Shown: piece by piece, positions 1 to 11,394 of the stretch | Layout: each line of letters begins with the position of its first letter | Numbering within the stretch: the first letter of the stretch is position 1 | Assembly (NCBI RefSeq): GCF_000349945.1 | Contig: NC_020548.1 | Coordinates: forward strand, 186,001-250,000 | Reading direction: 5' to 3' | From: Azoarcus sp. KH32C | Lineage (GTDB): Bacteria; Pseudomonadota; Gammaproteobacteria; Burkholderiales; Rhodocyclaceae | Length of the DNA stretch: 64,000 nucleotides | Notes under the pieces: model-generated | The model's database searches: none | Told to the model about the DNA's origin: nothing | The model's input: only the letters and a program-made list of their open reading frames with translations | Made by a program: the position numbers and the translations under genes

Positions 1-2587
1 CCTTGGCGACTTCGGGCCAGCGATGCTCGATCCCGGTCGCCCTGGCCTGCTCGCGCAGGTTGGTGTACTGCCCGCCGGGCATCTCGTGGCGATAAACGTC
101 GGAAGCCGGTGCGCGCAGATCGGGCTCGAAGGGCGCGTAGTGGCGCCGCACCGCTTCCCAGTAGTGCGACAGCGACTGCAGCGCGTCCTGGTCGAAGCCG
201 GGGTCGCGCGCGGTGCCCGCCAGCGCTGCGGCGATCGCGCCCAGGTTCGGCTGCGAGGTGAAGCCGCTCATCGCATCGAGTGCGCCATCGACGGCATCCA
301 CGCCCGCCTCGACGGCCGCCAGCGCGCTCGCCGCGCTGATGCCGCTGGTATCGTGGGTATGGAAGTGGATCGGCAGGCCGACCTCCTCCTTGAGCGCCTT
401 CACGAGCGCGCTTGCTGCGCGCGGGCGGCAGATACCCGCCATGTCCTTGATCGCGAGGATGTGGGCGCCGGCCTTCTCGAGCTGCTTCGCGAGCTCGACG
501 TAGTAGTGCAGGTCGTACTTGCCGCGCGACACATCGAAGAGGTCGCCCGTGTAGCAGATCGTCGCCTCGCACAGCGCGCCGGTTTCGCGCACCGCGTCGA
601 TCGCGACGCGCATGTTGTCGACCCAGTTGAGCGAATCGAACACGCGGAAAAGGTCGATGCCGGTGCCGGCCGCCTGGCGCACGAAATGGCGCACCACGTT
701 GTCGGCGTAGTTGGTGTAGCCGACCGCGTTGGAGGCGCGCAGCAGCATCTGGAAGAGGATGTTGGGCACCGCCTCGCGCAGGCTCGCCAGGCGCTCCCAC
801 GGGTCCTCCTTGAGGAAGCGCAGCGCGACGTCGAAGGTCGCCCCGCCCCAGCATTCGAGCGCGAAGAGCTGCGGTGCGAGGCGCGCGTAATGCGGCGCAA
901 CCGCGAGCATGTCGGCGGTGCGCATGCGGGTGGCGAAGAGCGACTGGTGCGCATCGCGCATCGTGGTGTCGGTGACGAGCAGGCGCGGCTCTTCCTTCAT
1001 CCAGCGCGCGAAGCCGTCCGCGCCGAGCTCGCGCAGGCGGTCGCGGGTGCCGGGCGGGACCGGCGTGGCGAGATCGCACGCAGGCGCCTTCGGACGCGGC
1101 AGAATCAGCTCCGGTGCCTTGCGCCCGGCCATTTCGGGATTGCCGTTCACCGCAACTTCGGCGAGGAAGTCGAGCAGCCGGGTGGCGCGGTCGCGGCGCG
1201 GCGTGAAGTGGAAGAGCTCGGGCGTCTCGTCGATGAAACGCGTGGTGCATTCACCCGACTTGAAGAGCGGGTGGGCGATGACGTTCTCGAGGAACTGCAG
1301 GTTCGTCGACACGCCGCGCACGCGAAACTCGCGCAAGCTGCGATCCATGCGCCCGTTGGCTTCGGCGGCGGTGTGCCCCCAGACCGTCACCTTCACCAGC
1401 AGCGAATCGTAGAAGGGGGTGATCACGGCGCCGCTGTAGGCGGTGCCGCCATCCAGGCGCACGCCGAAGCCGGCCGCGCTGCGATACGCGGTGATGCGGC
1501 CGTAATCGGGCGTGAAACCGTTTTCCGGGTCCTCGGTGGTCACCCGGCATTGCAGCGCATGGCCGTTGAGGCGCAGTTCGGCCTGCATCGGCACCACGTC
1601 CGGTTCGCCGATGCGCCCGCCTTCGGCGATGCGGATCTGCGCCTTGACGATGTCGACCCCGGTGACCTGCTCGGTAACCGTGTGCTCGACCTGGATGCGG
1701 GGATTCACTTCGATGAAGTAGAACGCGCCCGTGTCGGCGTCCATCAGGAACTCGACCGTCCCCGCGTGGGTGTAGCCCGCCGCATCGGCGAGCTTGAGCG
1801 CGAGGCCGCACACTTCGGCCCGTTGCGCCTCGTCGAGGTAGGGCGCCGGCGCCCGCTCGACGACCTTCTGATTACGCCGCTGAACCGAGCAATCGCGCTC
1901 GAACAGATGCACGCGGTTGCCGTGAAGATCGCCGAGGATCTGCACCTCGACGTGGCGCGCGCGGCGGACCAGCTTCTCGAGGTAGACCTCGTCGTTGCCG
2001 AAGGCCGCGAGCGCCTCACGGCGGGCGACCTCCATCGCCGGCAGCAGCGCCACCTCGTCCTCCACCACACGCATGCCGCGGCCCCCGCCGCCCCAGCTTG
2101 CCTTCAGCATCAAGGGGTAGCCGACGGCGGCGGCTTCCCGCTTCGCCGCCTCGGGGTCGTGCGGCAGCGCTCCGGTCGCCGGCACGACCGGCACGCCGGC
2201 CGCCTGCGCCAGCGCGCGCGCCGCCACCTTGTTGCCCAGCGTGCGCATGATGTCCGCATCGGGGCCGATGAAGACGATTCCCGCCCGCGCACACGCCTCG
2301 GCGAACTCCGGGTTCTCCGAGAGGAAACCGTAGCCCGGGTGAATGGCGTCGACCTTGGCTTCCTTCGCCACCCGGATGATGTCCGCGATGTCGAGATAGG
2401 CGCCGATCGGCTGCCGCCCTTCGCCGACGCGATAGGACTCGTCGGCCTTGAAGCGATGCAGGGCGAAACGGTCCTCGTCGGCGTAGATCGCTACGGTGCG
2501 GATGCCCATCTCGCTCGCCGCACGGAAGACGCGGATGGCGATTTCACTGCGGTTGGCGACCAGAAGGCTGCGGATCGGCTTGGTCAT
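1..2587 (-). CDS. pyc: Pyruvate carboxylase, 3' end outside window
   Basis: The reading frame runs leftwards off the window edge and gives about 862 residues of a protein that is usually about 1150 long. The N-terminal half is a biotin carboxylase: it opens with the SLLVANRSEIAIRV signature and has a glycine-rich ATP loop (KASWGGGGRGM). The carboxyltransferase TIM barrel follows (DTTMRDAHQSLFATRM, FHTHDTSG). The biotinyl domain lies beyond the edge. The enzyme carboxylates pyruvate to oxaloacetate in the cytoplasm. It is the last visible gene of the glyA-sdaA-sox operon, so it probably feeds serine-derived pyruvate into the TCA cycle. Neither start has a good ribosome site. An in-frame ATG at 2623 would add 12 residues; I prefer 2587 because the protein then begins close to the conserved domain. 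Confidence 0.95.
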   Translation of the reverse strand, partial: MTKPIRSLLVANRSEIAIRVFRAASEMGIRTVAIYADEDRFALHRFKADESYRVGEGRQPIGAYLDIADIIRVAKEAKVDAIHPGYGFLSENPEFAEACARAGIVFIGPDADIMRTLGNKVAARALAQAAGVPVVPATGALPHDPEAAKREAAAVGYPLMLKASWGGGGRGMRVVEDEVALLPAMEVARREALAAFGNDEVYLEKLVRRARHVEVQILGDLHGNRVHLFERDCSVQRRNQKVVERAPAPYLDEAQRAEVCGLALKLADAAGYTHAGTVEFLMDADTGAFYFIEVNPRIQVEHTVTEQVTGVDIVKAQIRIAEGGRIGEPDVVPMQAELRLNGHALQCRVTTEDPENGFTPDYGRITAYRSAAGFGVRLDGGTAYSGAVITPFYDSLLVKVTVWGHTAAEANGRMDRSLREFRVRGVSTNLQFLENVIAHPLFKSGECTTRFIDETPELFHFTPRRDRATRLLDFLAEVAVNGNPEMAGRKAPELILPRPKAPACDLATPVPPGTRDRLRELGADGFARWMKEEPRLLVTDTTMRDAHQSLFATRMRTADMLAVAPHYARLAPQLFALECWGGATFDVALRFLKEDPWERLASLREAVPNILFQMLLRASNAVGYTNYADNVVRHFVRQAAGTGIDLFRVFDSLNWVDNMRVAIDAVRETGALCEATICYTGDLFDVSRGKYDLHYYVELAKQLEKAGAHILAIKDMAGICRPRAASALVKALKEEVGLPIHFHTHDTSGISAASALAAVEAGVDAVDGALDAMSGFTSQPNLGAIAAALAGTARDPGFDQDALQSLSHYWEAVRRHYAPFEPDLRAPASDVYRHEMPGGQYTNLREQARATGIEHRWPEVAK

Positions 2588-2630
2588 GGCCGGCGAGGAA
2601 GGCGCGGAGCAGGAGGAAGTCATGCGTGTT

Positions 2631-3089
2631 TCAGGCTCGGGTGCGGCGGCGGCGGATCGACACGCCGACGCTGTCGGCGACGTCGAAGATGCCGGGTTTG
2701 GAAACGTGGACCGCGACCGACAGCAGCTCGAAGTCGTCGAGGAGCGTGTCGGCGACGTTCTGCGCGAAGGCTTCGAGGAGCTCGCAGCGATTGAGCATCG
2801 CGTGGCGGCGTACCGCGGCCACCACCGCGCCGTAGTCGACGGCGTCGTTCAGGTTGTCGCTGAAGCACGCACGCGAATGCGTGAGGCCCAGCTCGAGGTC
2901 GATGACCAGCGGCTGCGGCGCGTGACGCTCGTGCTCGTAGACGCCGATCAGCGCCTCGACACGCAGGCCGCGCAGGAAGATCGTGTCGTCCCCGGCGAGC
3001 GGCGGCGCGCTGAAGGTTGCAGTGCGCAAGGGGCGGGCCTTGCGCGGGGCGGGCGCCAGAGCCGGCGCCTCCGTCGTTTCAAGCTTCAT
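2631..3089 (-). CDS. folB: Dihydroneopterin aldolase family protein (FolB-like)
   Basis: The protein has 152 residues and ends in a FolB domain. The IGVYEHE motif, the tyrosine in VDYGAV, and the lysine in the VSKPG motif match the conserved active-site positions of dihydroneopterin aldolases, so it looks functional. About 35 Ala/Pro-rich residues precede the domain, which is longer than usual. The start at 3089 has a GGAG seven bases upstream; an in-frame start at 3143 lacks one. FolB cleaves dihydroneopterin in folate synthesis. It lies between soxG and pyc, and heterotetrameric sarcosine oxidase consumes tetrahydrofolate, so a role in supplying folate to that reaction is a reasonable inference. 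It may be a second folB copy. Confidence 0.9.
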   Translation of the reverse strand: MKLETTEAPALAPAPRKARPLRTATFSAPPLAGDDTIFLRGLRVEALIGVYEHERHAPQPLVIDLELGLTHSRACFSDNLNDAVDYGAVVAAVRRHAMLNRCELLEAFAQNVADTLLDDFELLSVAVHVSKPGIFDVADSVGVSIRRRRTRA

Positions 3090-3163
3090 TCGAATACTCC
3101 GGATCAAGGGGACTGCCACCTTCGTCGCAGTCCCCGGCGACACAATCGGTCAGCGGCCCCGCT

Positions 3164-3808
3164 TTAGCGGGAAGCTACGAACACGCCGAACTCCTCGCTG
3201 GCGTCGAGCACCCAGCGATAGAGGTAGTCGGCGAAGCTGCGCCGGATCACCAGCTCCCAGCGCTCCTCGCCGACGCGGCGCACGATCGCCGAGGCCTTGG
3301 CGAAGGTCGTGCTCACGCCCTTGCCCACCGGGAACTGGCTCGGATGCACGTCGTAAGCCATCGACTTCATCAGCACCTCGCGTACCGCCCGGCCGGAGAG
3401 CTCCAGCACGGTCTGGCCACCGCTGACGATCATCACGGCGAAGTGGCCGGTGAGCGCAGTACGCAGGCGCATCTCGGTCTCGTGCTCGCGCCCGGCGGGT
3501 ACGATCACGAGCCACTCGTCGGGCGACATCCACTGGATGCTCACCCCGCGCTCCGTGTCCATCGAGAGCAGCCCCATGCCCTGCGGCAGAGGCAGGCCGA
3601 GGACCTGCTCGACCCCGCCGCAGAAGGCCGCGTCGGCCGCGTTCCCGCGCAGCACGAGATGGCCGAGGAAGGCATGCTCGCGCACCACGACACCGGCCTC
3701 TTTCGCCGAACCGACGGTCTGCACGGTGACACGGCTCATCGCCAAGGGTGATTCGGCCTTCACGACCACTGCCGCCGGATTGACATTGAAAATCGCAAGA
3801 TCAGACAT
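3164..3808 (-). CDS. soxG: Sarcosine oxidase gamma subunit
   Basis: This 214-residue protein matches the length and position of SoxG, the smallest folded partner in the heterotetrameric sarcosine oxidase SoxBDAG. The family is distantly related to the GcvT fold, and the stretch around IQWMSPDEWLVI is typical. Its start overlaps the end of soxA by 8 bp, so translation is probably coupled. The complex is cytoplasmic and converts sarcosine to glycine while passing the methyl group to tetrahydrofolate. The identification rests on gene order as much as on the sequence, because SoxG is poorly conserved. Confidence 0.92.
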   Translation of the reverse strand: MSDLAIFNVNPAAVVVKAESPLAMSRVTVQTVGSAKEAGVVVREHAFLGHLVLRGNAADAAFCGGVEQVLGLPLPQGMGLLSMDTERGVSIQWMSPDEWLVIVPAGREHETEMRLRTALTGHFAVMIVSGGQTVLELSGRAVREVLMKSMAYDVHPSQFPVGKGVSTTFAKASAIVRRVGEERWELVIRRSFADYLYRWVLDASEEFGVFVASR

Positions 3809-6800
3809 GCTGACGCTCTCCCTTGGGATCGTAGAAGACCGGGCTCACCACCTCGGCCGCGTGAATGGTGCCGTCGGCCATCGGCATATAGACGGTCTGA
3901 CCGATGCGCTGGCTGCCGCCCTTCACGAGGGCGAGCGCGAACGAATGGCCGAGCGTCGGGCTGAAATAACTGGAGGTGACGTGGCCGACCATCGGCATCG
4001 GAATCCGCAGCACCTTGTCGAGCACGATCTGCGCGCCTTCCTGCAGCACGAGATTGCGGTCGAGCGGCTTCAGGCCGACGAGCTGCTTGCGGTCCTCGCG
4101 CTTGGTGTCGGGGCGCGACAGCGCGCGGCGGCCGATCCACGAGTACGGCTTCTTGTAGCCGACGCACCACTGCATGCCGAGGTCCTCGGGCGTGACGGAG
4201 CCGTCGGTCTCCTGGCCGATGATGATGAAGCCCTTCTCGGCGCGCAGCACGTGCATCGTCTCCGTGCCGTAAGGCGTCAGGCCATACTTCTCGCCCTTCT
4301 CGAAGAGCGCCTTCCACACGTGCATCGCATGGTTCGCCTGCACGTTGATTTCGTAGGAGAGCTCGCCCGTGAAGGAGATGCGGAAGACGCGCGCCGGCAC
4401 CCCAGCGACCGTGCCTTCGCGCCAGTCCATGAAGCCGAACTTTTCCTTCGAGAGGTCGATGTCGGTGAGCTCGGCGAGGAGCTTGCGAGCATTCGGGCCG
4501 TTGATCGCCATCGCCGCCCAATGGTCGGTGACGGAGTTGAAATAGACCTCCAGCTCCGGCCACTCGGTCTGGTGCCACAGCTCCATCCAGTCGAGCACAC
4601 CCGCAGCACCGCCGGTCGTGGTCGTCATGTGGAAGTGGTTCTCGCCCAGGCAGGCGGTGACGCCATCGTCCATGATCATGCCGTCGTCCTTGCACATCAG
4701 GCCGTAGCGGCACTTGCCGGGGTCGAGCTTGGTCCAGGCGTTGGTGTAGAGGCGGTTGAGGAACTCGCGCGCATCCTTGCCCTGGATCTCGATCTTGCCG
4801 AGCGTCGAGGCATCGAGGATGCCGACGCCCTCGCGCACGGCGCGGCATTCGCGCTGCACGGCTTCGTGCATCGTCTCGTTGCCGCGCGGGAAGTACCACG
4901 GCCGCATCCATTGGCCGACTTCCTCGAACTTCGCGCCGTTCGCAACGTGCCACGCATGGAGCGCGGTGTAGCGGCGCGGATCGAAGAACTCGCCGCAGTG
5001 GCGGCCGGCGATGGCGCCGAAGGTGATCGGCGTGTAGTTCGGGCGGAACACCGTCGTGCCGGTCTGCGGGATCGTCTGCTTCAGGCAGCGCGCCGCGATC
5101 GCCATGCCGTTGATGTTGCCGAGCTTGCCCTGGTCGGTGCCGAAGCCCAGGCCCGTGTAACGCTTGACGTGCTCGATCGACTCGAAGCCCTCGCGCGTGG
5201 CGAGCTCGATGCCGGCGGCGGTGACGTCGTTCTGCTGGTCGACGAACTGCTTGGGGGCACGCATCGCGGGTTTGACGTGCGGCACCTGGTAGAGCGCGAC
5301 CGCCCTGCCCTCGCGGATGTTGCGGATCGCCGGCACCGTCATGCTCGGGCTCTCGAAACCGCAGGCCATCAAGGCGCGGCTTCCGGCCTCAAGACCGTCG
5401 ACGAGCGCTTCGGCGAGCGGCATCCTGCCGTTCACGCCTCCCACCGGCACGAGCCCCTTCACATCGCCCGGCACGAAGCCGAGGATGTCGTCGCGCCATT
5501 CCGGACGGACGCCGGAGTGAGCGGCCAGATGCACGACCGGGCTGTAACCGCCGGAAGTCGCGATTGTGTCGCAGGCCAATTCCTCGACCGCACCGTACAC
5601 ACGGAAGCCGACGGAATCGATGCTGGCGACGAGCGCGCCGGAAACGCGCTTCTCGCCGCGCGCTTCGATCACGGCACTGCCGGTGATGATGCGGATGCGC
5701 CGCGAGCGGGCCTCATGGACCAGATCGCCCTCGGGGTTGGCTCGGGCATCCACGATGGCGGCGACCTCGCGGCCGGCATCGTGCCAGTCGAGCGCGGCAC
5801 GGTAAGCGTGGTCGTTCGACGTCGACAGCACGAGGCGCTGCCCCGGCGCGACGGCGAAGCGCCGGATGTAGATCGAGACGGCGCCGGCGACCATGTTCCC
5901 CGGCACGTCGTTATTGGCATACACCAGCGGACGCTCGTGCGTGCCGGTGGCGAGGATCACCTGCCCGGCGCGGACCTTGTGCATCCGGGCGCGCGCACGG
6001 CGACGGCCGTTGAGCAGCGGTGCGGTGTCGGCGAGGTGCTCGGTGCGGCGCTCGTGCAGCGTGACGAAGTTGTGGTCGTGATAGCCGTTCGCGGTCGTGC
6101 GCGGCAGCAGCAGCACGTCGGGCATCGTCGCGAGTTCGGCGACCACTGCGGCGGCCCATTCGGCGGCCGGGCGGCCATCGATCAGCTCGCGGGAATCGAG
6201 GAGCGAACCGCCCATCTCTTCCTGCTCGTCGCACAGGATCACACGCGCACCGGCGCGGCCGGCGGCGTAGGCAGCGGCGAGCCCCGCCGGGCCGGCACCG
6301 ATCACCAACACGTCGCAATGGCGGTTGATGTGGTCGTAGATGTCCGGATCGCGCTCGCGCGGTGCGCGGCCGAGGCCCGCCGCCTTGCGGATGTACTTCT
6401 CGTACTTCGGCCACATCGAGGCCGGCGACATGAAGGTCTTGTAGTAGAAGCCGGGAGGCATGAAGCGGCCGCCCATCTTGCCGATCACGCCCATGACATC
6501 GCGGTCGACGTTCGGCCAGCCGTTGGTGCTCGTCGCCACCAGGCCGTTGTAGAGCGCCTGCTGGGTCGCCCGCACGTTCGGCACCTGCGCCGCCTCGCGC
6601 TCGCCGAGCTGGAAGATCGCATTCGGCTCGTCCGCGCCGGCGGCAACAATGCCGCGCGGCCGCGAGTACTTGAAACTGCGGTTCACCACGTCGACGCCGT
6701 TGGCGAGCAAGGCCGAAGCGAGCGTGTCGCCGGCGAAGCCCTGGTAGCTCTGACCGTTGAAGGTGAAGCGCACCGGACGGCTGCGGTCGATGCGTCCGCC

Positions 6801-6827
6801 GCTGGAAAGACGGTTGCGTTGACTCAT
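3801..6827 (-). CDS. soxA: Sarcosine oxidase alpha subunit
   Basis: The 1008-residue product has the SoxA layout. An N-terminal ferredoxin-like fold has the motif FAGDTLASALLANGV. An NAD-binding Rossmann segment follows near residue 175 (VLVIGAGPAGLAAAYAAGRAG). The last 400 residues form a GcvT-like folate-binding domain (GMIMDDGVTACLGENHFHMTTT and a MQWCVGYKKPYSWIGRRAL region). SoxA binds NAD+ and tetrahydrofolate and makes 5,10-methylene-tetrahydrofolate from the sarcosine methyl group. The ATG at 6827 overlaps the soxD stop by 4 bp (ATGA), which settles the start over longer upstream frames. Confidence 0.97.
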   Translation of the reverse strand: MSQRNRLSSGGRIDRSRPVRFTFNGQSYQGFAGDTLASALLANGVDVVNRSFKYSRPRGIVAAGADEPNAIFQLGEREAAQVPNVRATQQALYNGLVATSTNGWPNVDRDVMGVIGKMGGRFMPPGFYYKTFMSPASMWPKYEKYIRKAAGLGRAPRERDPDIYDHINRHCDVLVIGAGPAGLAAAYAAGRAGARVILCDEQEEMGGSLLDSRELIDGRPAAEWAAAVVAELATMPDVLLLPRTTANGYHDHNFVTLHERRTEHLADTAPLLNGRRRARARMHKVRAGQVILATGTHERPLVYANNDVPGNMVAGAVSIYIRRFAVAPGQRLVLSTSNDHAYRAALDWHDAGREVAAIVDARANPEGDLVHEARSRRIRIITGSAVIEARGEKRVSGALVASIDSVGFRVYGAVEELACDTIATSGGYSPVVHLAAHSGVRPEWRDDILGFVPGDVKGLVPVGGVNGRMPLAEALVDGLEAGSRALMACGFESPSMTVPAIRNIREGRAVALYQVPHVKPAMRAPKQFVDQQNDVTAAGIELATREGFESIEHVKRYTGLGFGTDQGKLGNINGMAIAARCLKQTIPQTGTTVFRPNYTPITFGAIAGRHCGEFFDPRRYTALHAWHVANGAKFEEVGQWMRPWYFPRGNETMHEAVQRECRAVREGVGILDASTLGKIEIQGKDAREFLNRLYTNAWTKLDPGKCRYGLMCKDDGMIMDDGVTACLGENHFHMTTTTGGAAGVLDWMELWHQTEWPELEVYFNSVTDHWAAMAINGPNARKLLAELTDIDLSKEKFGFMDWREGTVAGVPARVFRISFTGELSYEINVQANHAMHVWKALFEKGEKYGLTPYGTETMHVLRAEKGFIIIGQETDGSVTPEDLGMQWCVGYKKPYSWIGRRALSRPDTKREDRKQLVGLKPLDRNLVLQEGAQIVLDKVLRIPMPMVGHVTSSYFSPTLGHSFALALVKGGSQRIGQTVYMPMADGTIHAAEVVSPVFYDPKGERQHV

Positions 6828-7126
6828 TTCCCAGCCCTCCGGCTCGTCGCGTCGATCGAGGGCTGCTCGCCCGGCTTGTAGGTTTCCAGGATTTCGTAGC
6901 TCACGGTGTCGCGGGTGGCGTTGAAGAACTTGCGGCAGCCGGCGGCGTGGAACCACTGCTCGTGGTGCAGCCCGCGCGGATTCTTGCGGAAGAAGAGGTA
7001 GTCGCCCCAGGCCTCGTCGCTGGTGGTCTCGGGGTCCAGCGGACGCGCGATGTGGGCCTCGCCCTTGGGACGAAACTCCTCTTCCTCGCGATACTCTTGG
7101 CAATGAGGACAGTAGATATGCAGCAT
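6824..7126 (-). CDS. soxD: Sarcosine oxidase delta subunit
   Basis: This is a 100-residue zinc-binding SoxD. The four expected ligands are present: Cys6 and Cys9 in YCPHC, and His60 and Cys64 in FHAAGC. The DEAWGDYLFFRKNP block is characteristic of the family. The gene starts 14 bp after soxB and overlaps soxA by 4 bp. SoxD is a structural subunit that docks on SoxA in the cytoplasmic complex. Confidence 0.97.
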   Translation of the reverse strand: MLHIYCPHCQEYREEEEFRPKGEAHIARPLDPETTSDEAWGDYLFFRKNPRGLHHEQWFHAAGCRKFFNATRDTVSYEILETYKPGEQPSIDATSRRAGK

Positions 7127-7140
7127 GTTCCCTGCTCCTG

Positions 7141-8391
7141 TCAGTGCGCGACGCCGGCGGCGCCGTGCTCGTCGATCAGTTTTCCGGAGATGAAGCGGTC
7201 GATGGAGAACGGAGCCGCCAGCGGATGCGCCTTGCCCTTGGCGAGGGTGGCCGCGAACACGTTGCCCGAGCCCGGCGTAGCCTTGAAGCCACCGGTGCCC
7301 CAACCGCAGTTGAAGAAGAGGCCGCCCACCGGGGTCGCCGAGATGATCGGGCAGGCGTCCGGCGTCGTATCGACGATGCCGCCCCATTGGCGGTTCATCC
7401 GCACCCGCGAGAACGACGGGAAGAGCTCGACGATCGCCTCCAGCGTGTGCTCGATGGTCGGGTAGCTGCCGCGCTGGCCGTAGCCGTTGTAGCCATCGAT
7501 GCCGGCGCCGATGACGAGATCGCCCTTGTCGGACTGGCTGACGTAGCCATGCACGTGGTTCGACATCACGACGGTGTCGAGCACAGGCTTCATCGGCTCG
7601 GACACCAGCGCCTGCAGCGGATGCGACTCGAGCGGCAGGCGCAGGCCGGCCATCTTCGCGATCACGCTCGAATTGCCCGCGGCGACGACACCGACGGTCT
7701 TCGCGCCGATGAAGCCGCGCTTGGTCTCGACCCCCAGCACCTTGCCGCCGCTCGTGCGGATGCCGGTGACTTCGGTCTGCTGCAGCAGATGCACGCCGAG
7801 CGCGTCCGCCGCCCGCGCAAAGCCCCAGGCCACCGCGTCGTGGCGTGCCACGCCGCCGCGAGGCTGCCAGGAGGCGCCGATCACCGGGTAGCGGGTGCTG
7901 CGCGAGCAATCCATCAGCGGGACGATCTCCTGGATCTGCTTCACGTCGAGCACTTCGCCGTCGATGCCGTTCAGGCGGTTGGCGTTCACCCGGCGATGGA
8001 TGTCGCGCATGTCCTGGAGCGTATGGCCGAGGTTCATCACGCCACGCTGCGAGAACATCACGTTGTAGTTGAGGTCCTGCGACAGGCCCTCCCACAGCTT
8101 CATCGCGTGCTCATAGAGCCAGGCGGCCTCGTCCCACAGGTAGTTCGAGCGGACGATGGTGGTGTTGCGCGCCGTATTGCCGCCGCCCAGCCAGCCCTTC
8201 TCGACCACCGCCACGTTGGTGATGCCGTGCTCCTTGGCGAGGTAGTAGGCCGTGGCGAGGCCATGACCGCCGCCGCCGACCACGATCACGTCGTACTGGC
8301 TGCGCGGCTCCGGGTTGTGCCAGGCCCGCTGCCAGTTTTCGTGGTGGCTGAGACCGTGTTTCAGGAGTCCGAATCCCGAATAGTGCTGCAT
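7141..8391 (-). CDS. soxB: Sarcosine oxidase beta subunit
   Basis: The 416-residue protein is a FAD-dependent oxidoreductase of the DAO fold. It has the N-terminal dinucleotide motif VIVVGGGGHGLATAYYLA near residues 35-52 and a C-terminal FNCGWGTGGFKATPGSG motif. SoxB oxidises the N-methyl group of sarcosine and carries both FAD and covalent FMN in characterised enzymes. It heads the soxBDAG block. The upstream neighbour is sdaA, 79 bp away, with the same orientation and no visible terminator between them. Confidence 0.97.
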   Translation of the reverse strand: MQHYSGFGLLKHGLSHHENWQRAWHNPEPRSQYDVIVVGGGGHGLATAYYLAKEHGITNVAVVEKGWLGGGNTARNTTIVRSNYLWDEAAWLYEHAMKLWEGLSQDLNYNVMFSQRGVMNLGHTLQDMRDIHRRVNANRLNGIDGEVLDVKQIQEIVPLMDCSRSTRYPVIGASWQPRGGVARHDAVAWGFARAADALGVHLLQQTEVTGIRTSGGKVLGVETKRGFIGAKTVGVVAAGNSSVIAKMAGLRLPLESHPLQALVSEPMKPVLDTVVMSNHVHGYVSQSDKGDLVIGAGIDGYNGYGQRGSYPTIEHTLEAIVELFPSFSRVRMNRQWGGIVDTTPDACPIISATPVGGLFFNCGWGTGGFKATPGSGNVFAATLAKGKAHPLAAPFSIDRFISGKLIDEHGAAGVAH

Positions 8392-8470
8392 CTTCTATCT
8401 CCTCGAATCCAGGCAGGGCGAACCGGCCCGGACCGCTATGACCCTCACCCGAGAGTCGCCTCGTTTCTCT

Positions 8471-9850
<1,380 letters not shown>

Positions 9851-9871
9851 GGCGTTGCGCCCCTGGGTTGC

Positions 9872-11134
<1,263 letters not shown>

Positions 11135-11256
11135 CGGTTCTGTCTCCTTTCGGGGTTGTCTTGCCGCCGCAACCGAGCAGAGCGCGGCGGGTGGCTTCGT
11201 AATGGAGACAGATGTTAGGAAGTTCGCTGATAGGGCTATTGCCTGTAACCGTCACG

Positions 11257-11275
11257 CGCTTACTCAATTGGGACA
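11257..11275 (+). promoter_or_regulatory. Candidate GbdR-like operator upstream of glyA
   Basis: The 19-mer CGCTTACTCAATTGGGACA agrees at 15 of 19 positions with the site at 35186, between purU and the AraC-type regulator gene. It agrees at 13 of 19 with the site at 15856 upstream of gbcA. All three have the same orientation relative to the minus-strand gene they precede. No binding data exist here; the link to the regulator is inference. Confidence 0.5.
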
Positions 11276-11394
11276 ACAGGACTCGGCGGTCGAAGGGGCA
11301 TCAACGATGCTGCAACGCACGATGACGCGGCTCGACGAACCCTGCCGGGCAAGCAGGGACGCCGAGACGCGATGGACGGGGAAATGCGGAGGAT

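Noticed and set aside
3450..6881. Very long open frame (1143 codons) on the plus strand opposite soxA
   Set aside because: It is antisense to a clear soxA. It is Arg/Ala/His/Val-rich with no domain, as expected from high-GC codon bias. The same holds for the plus-strand frames 23-2794, 7144-8484, 8438-11053 and 13403-15796 and the minus-strand frame 19420-21660.
11135..11394. Glycine riboswitch upstream of glyA
   Set aside because: I looked for the conserved glycine aptamer elements on the minus strand and did not find them. Only the 19-bp protein-type motif stands out.
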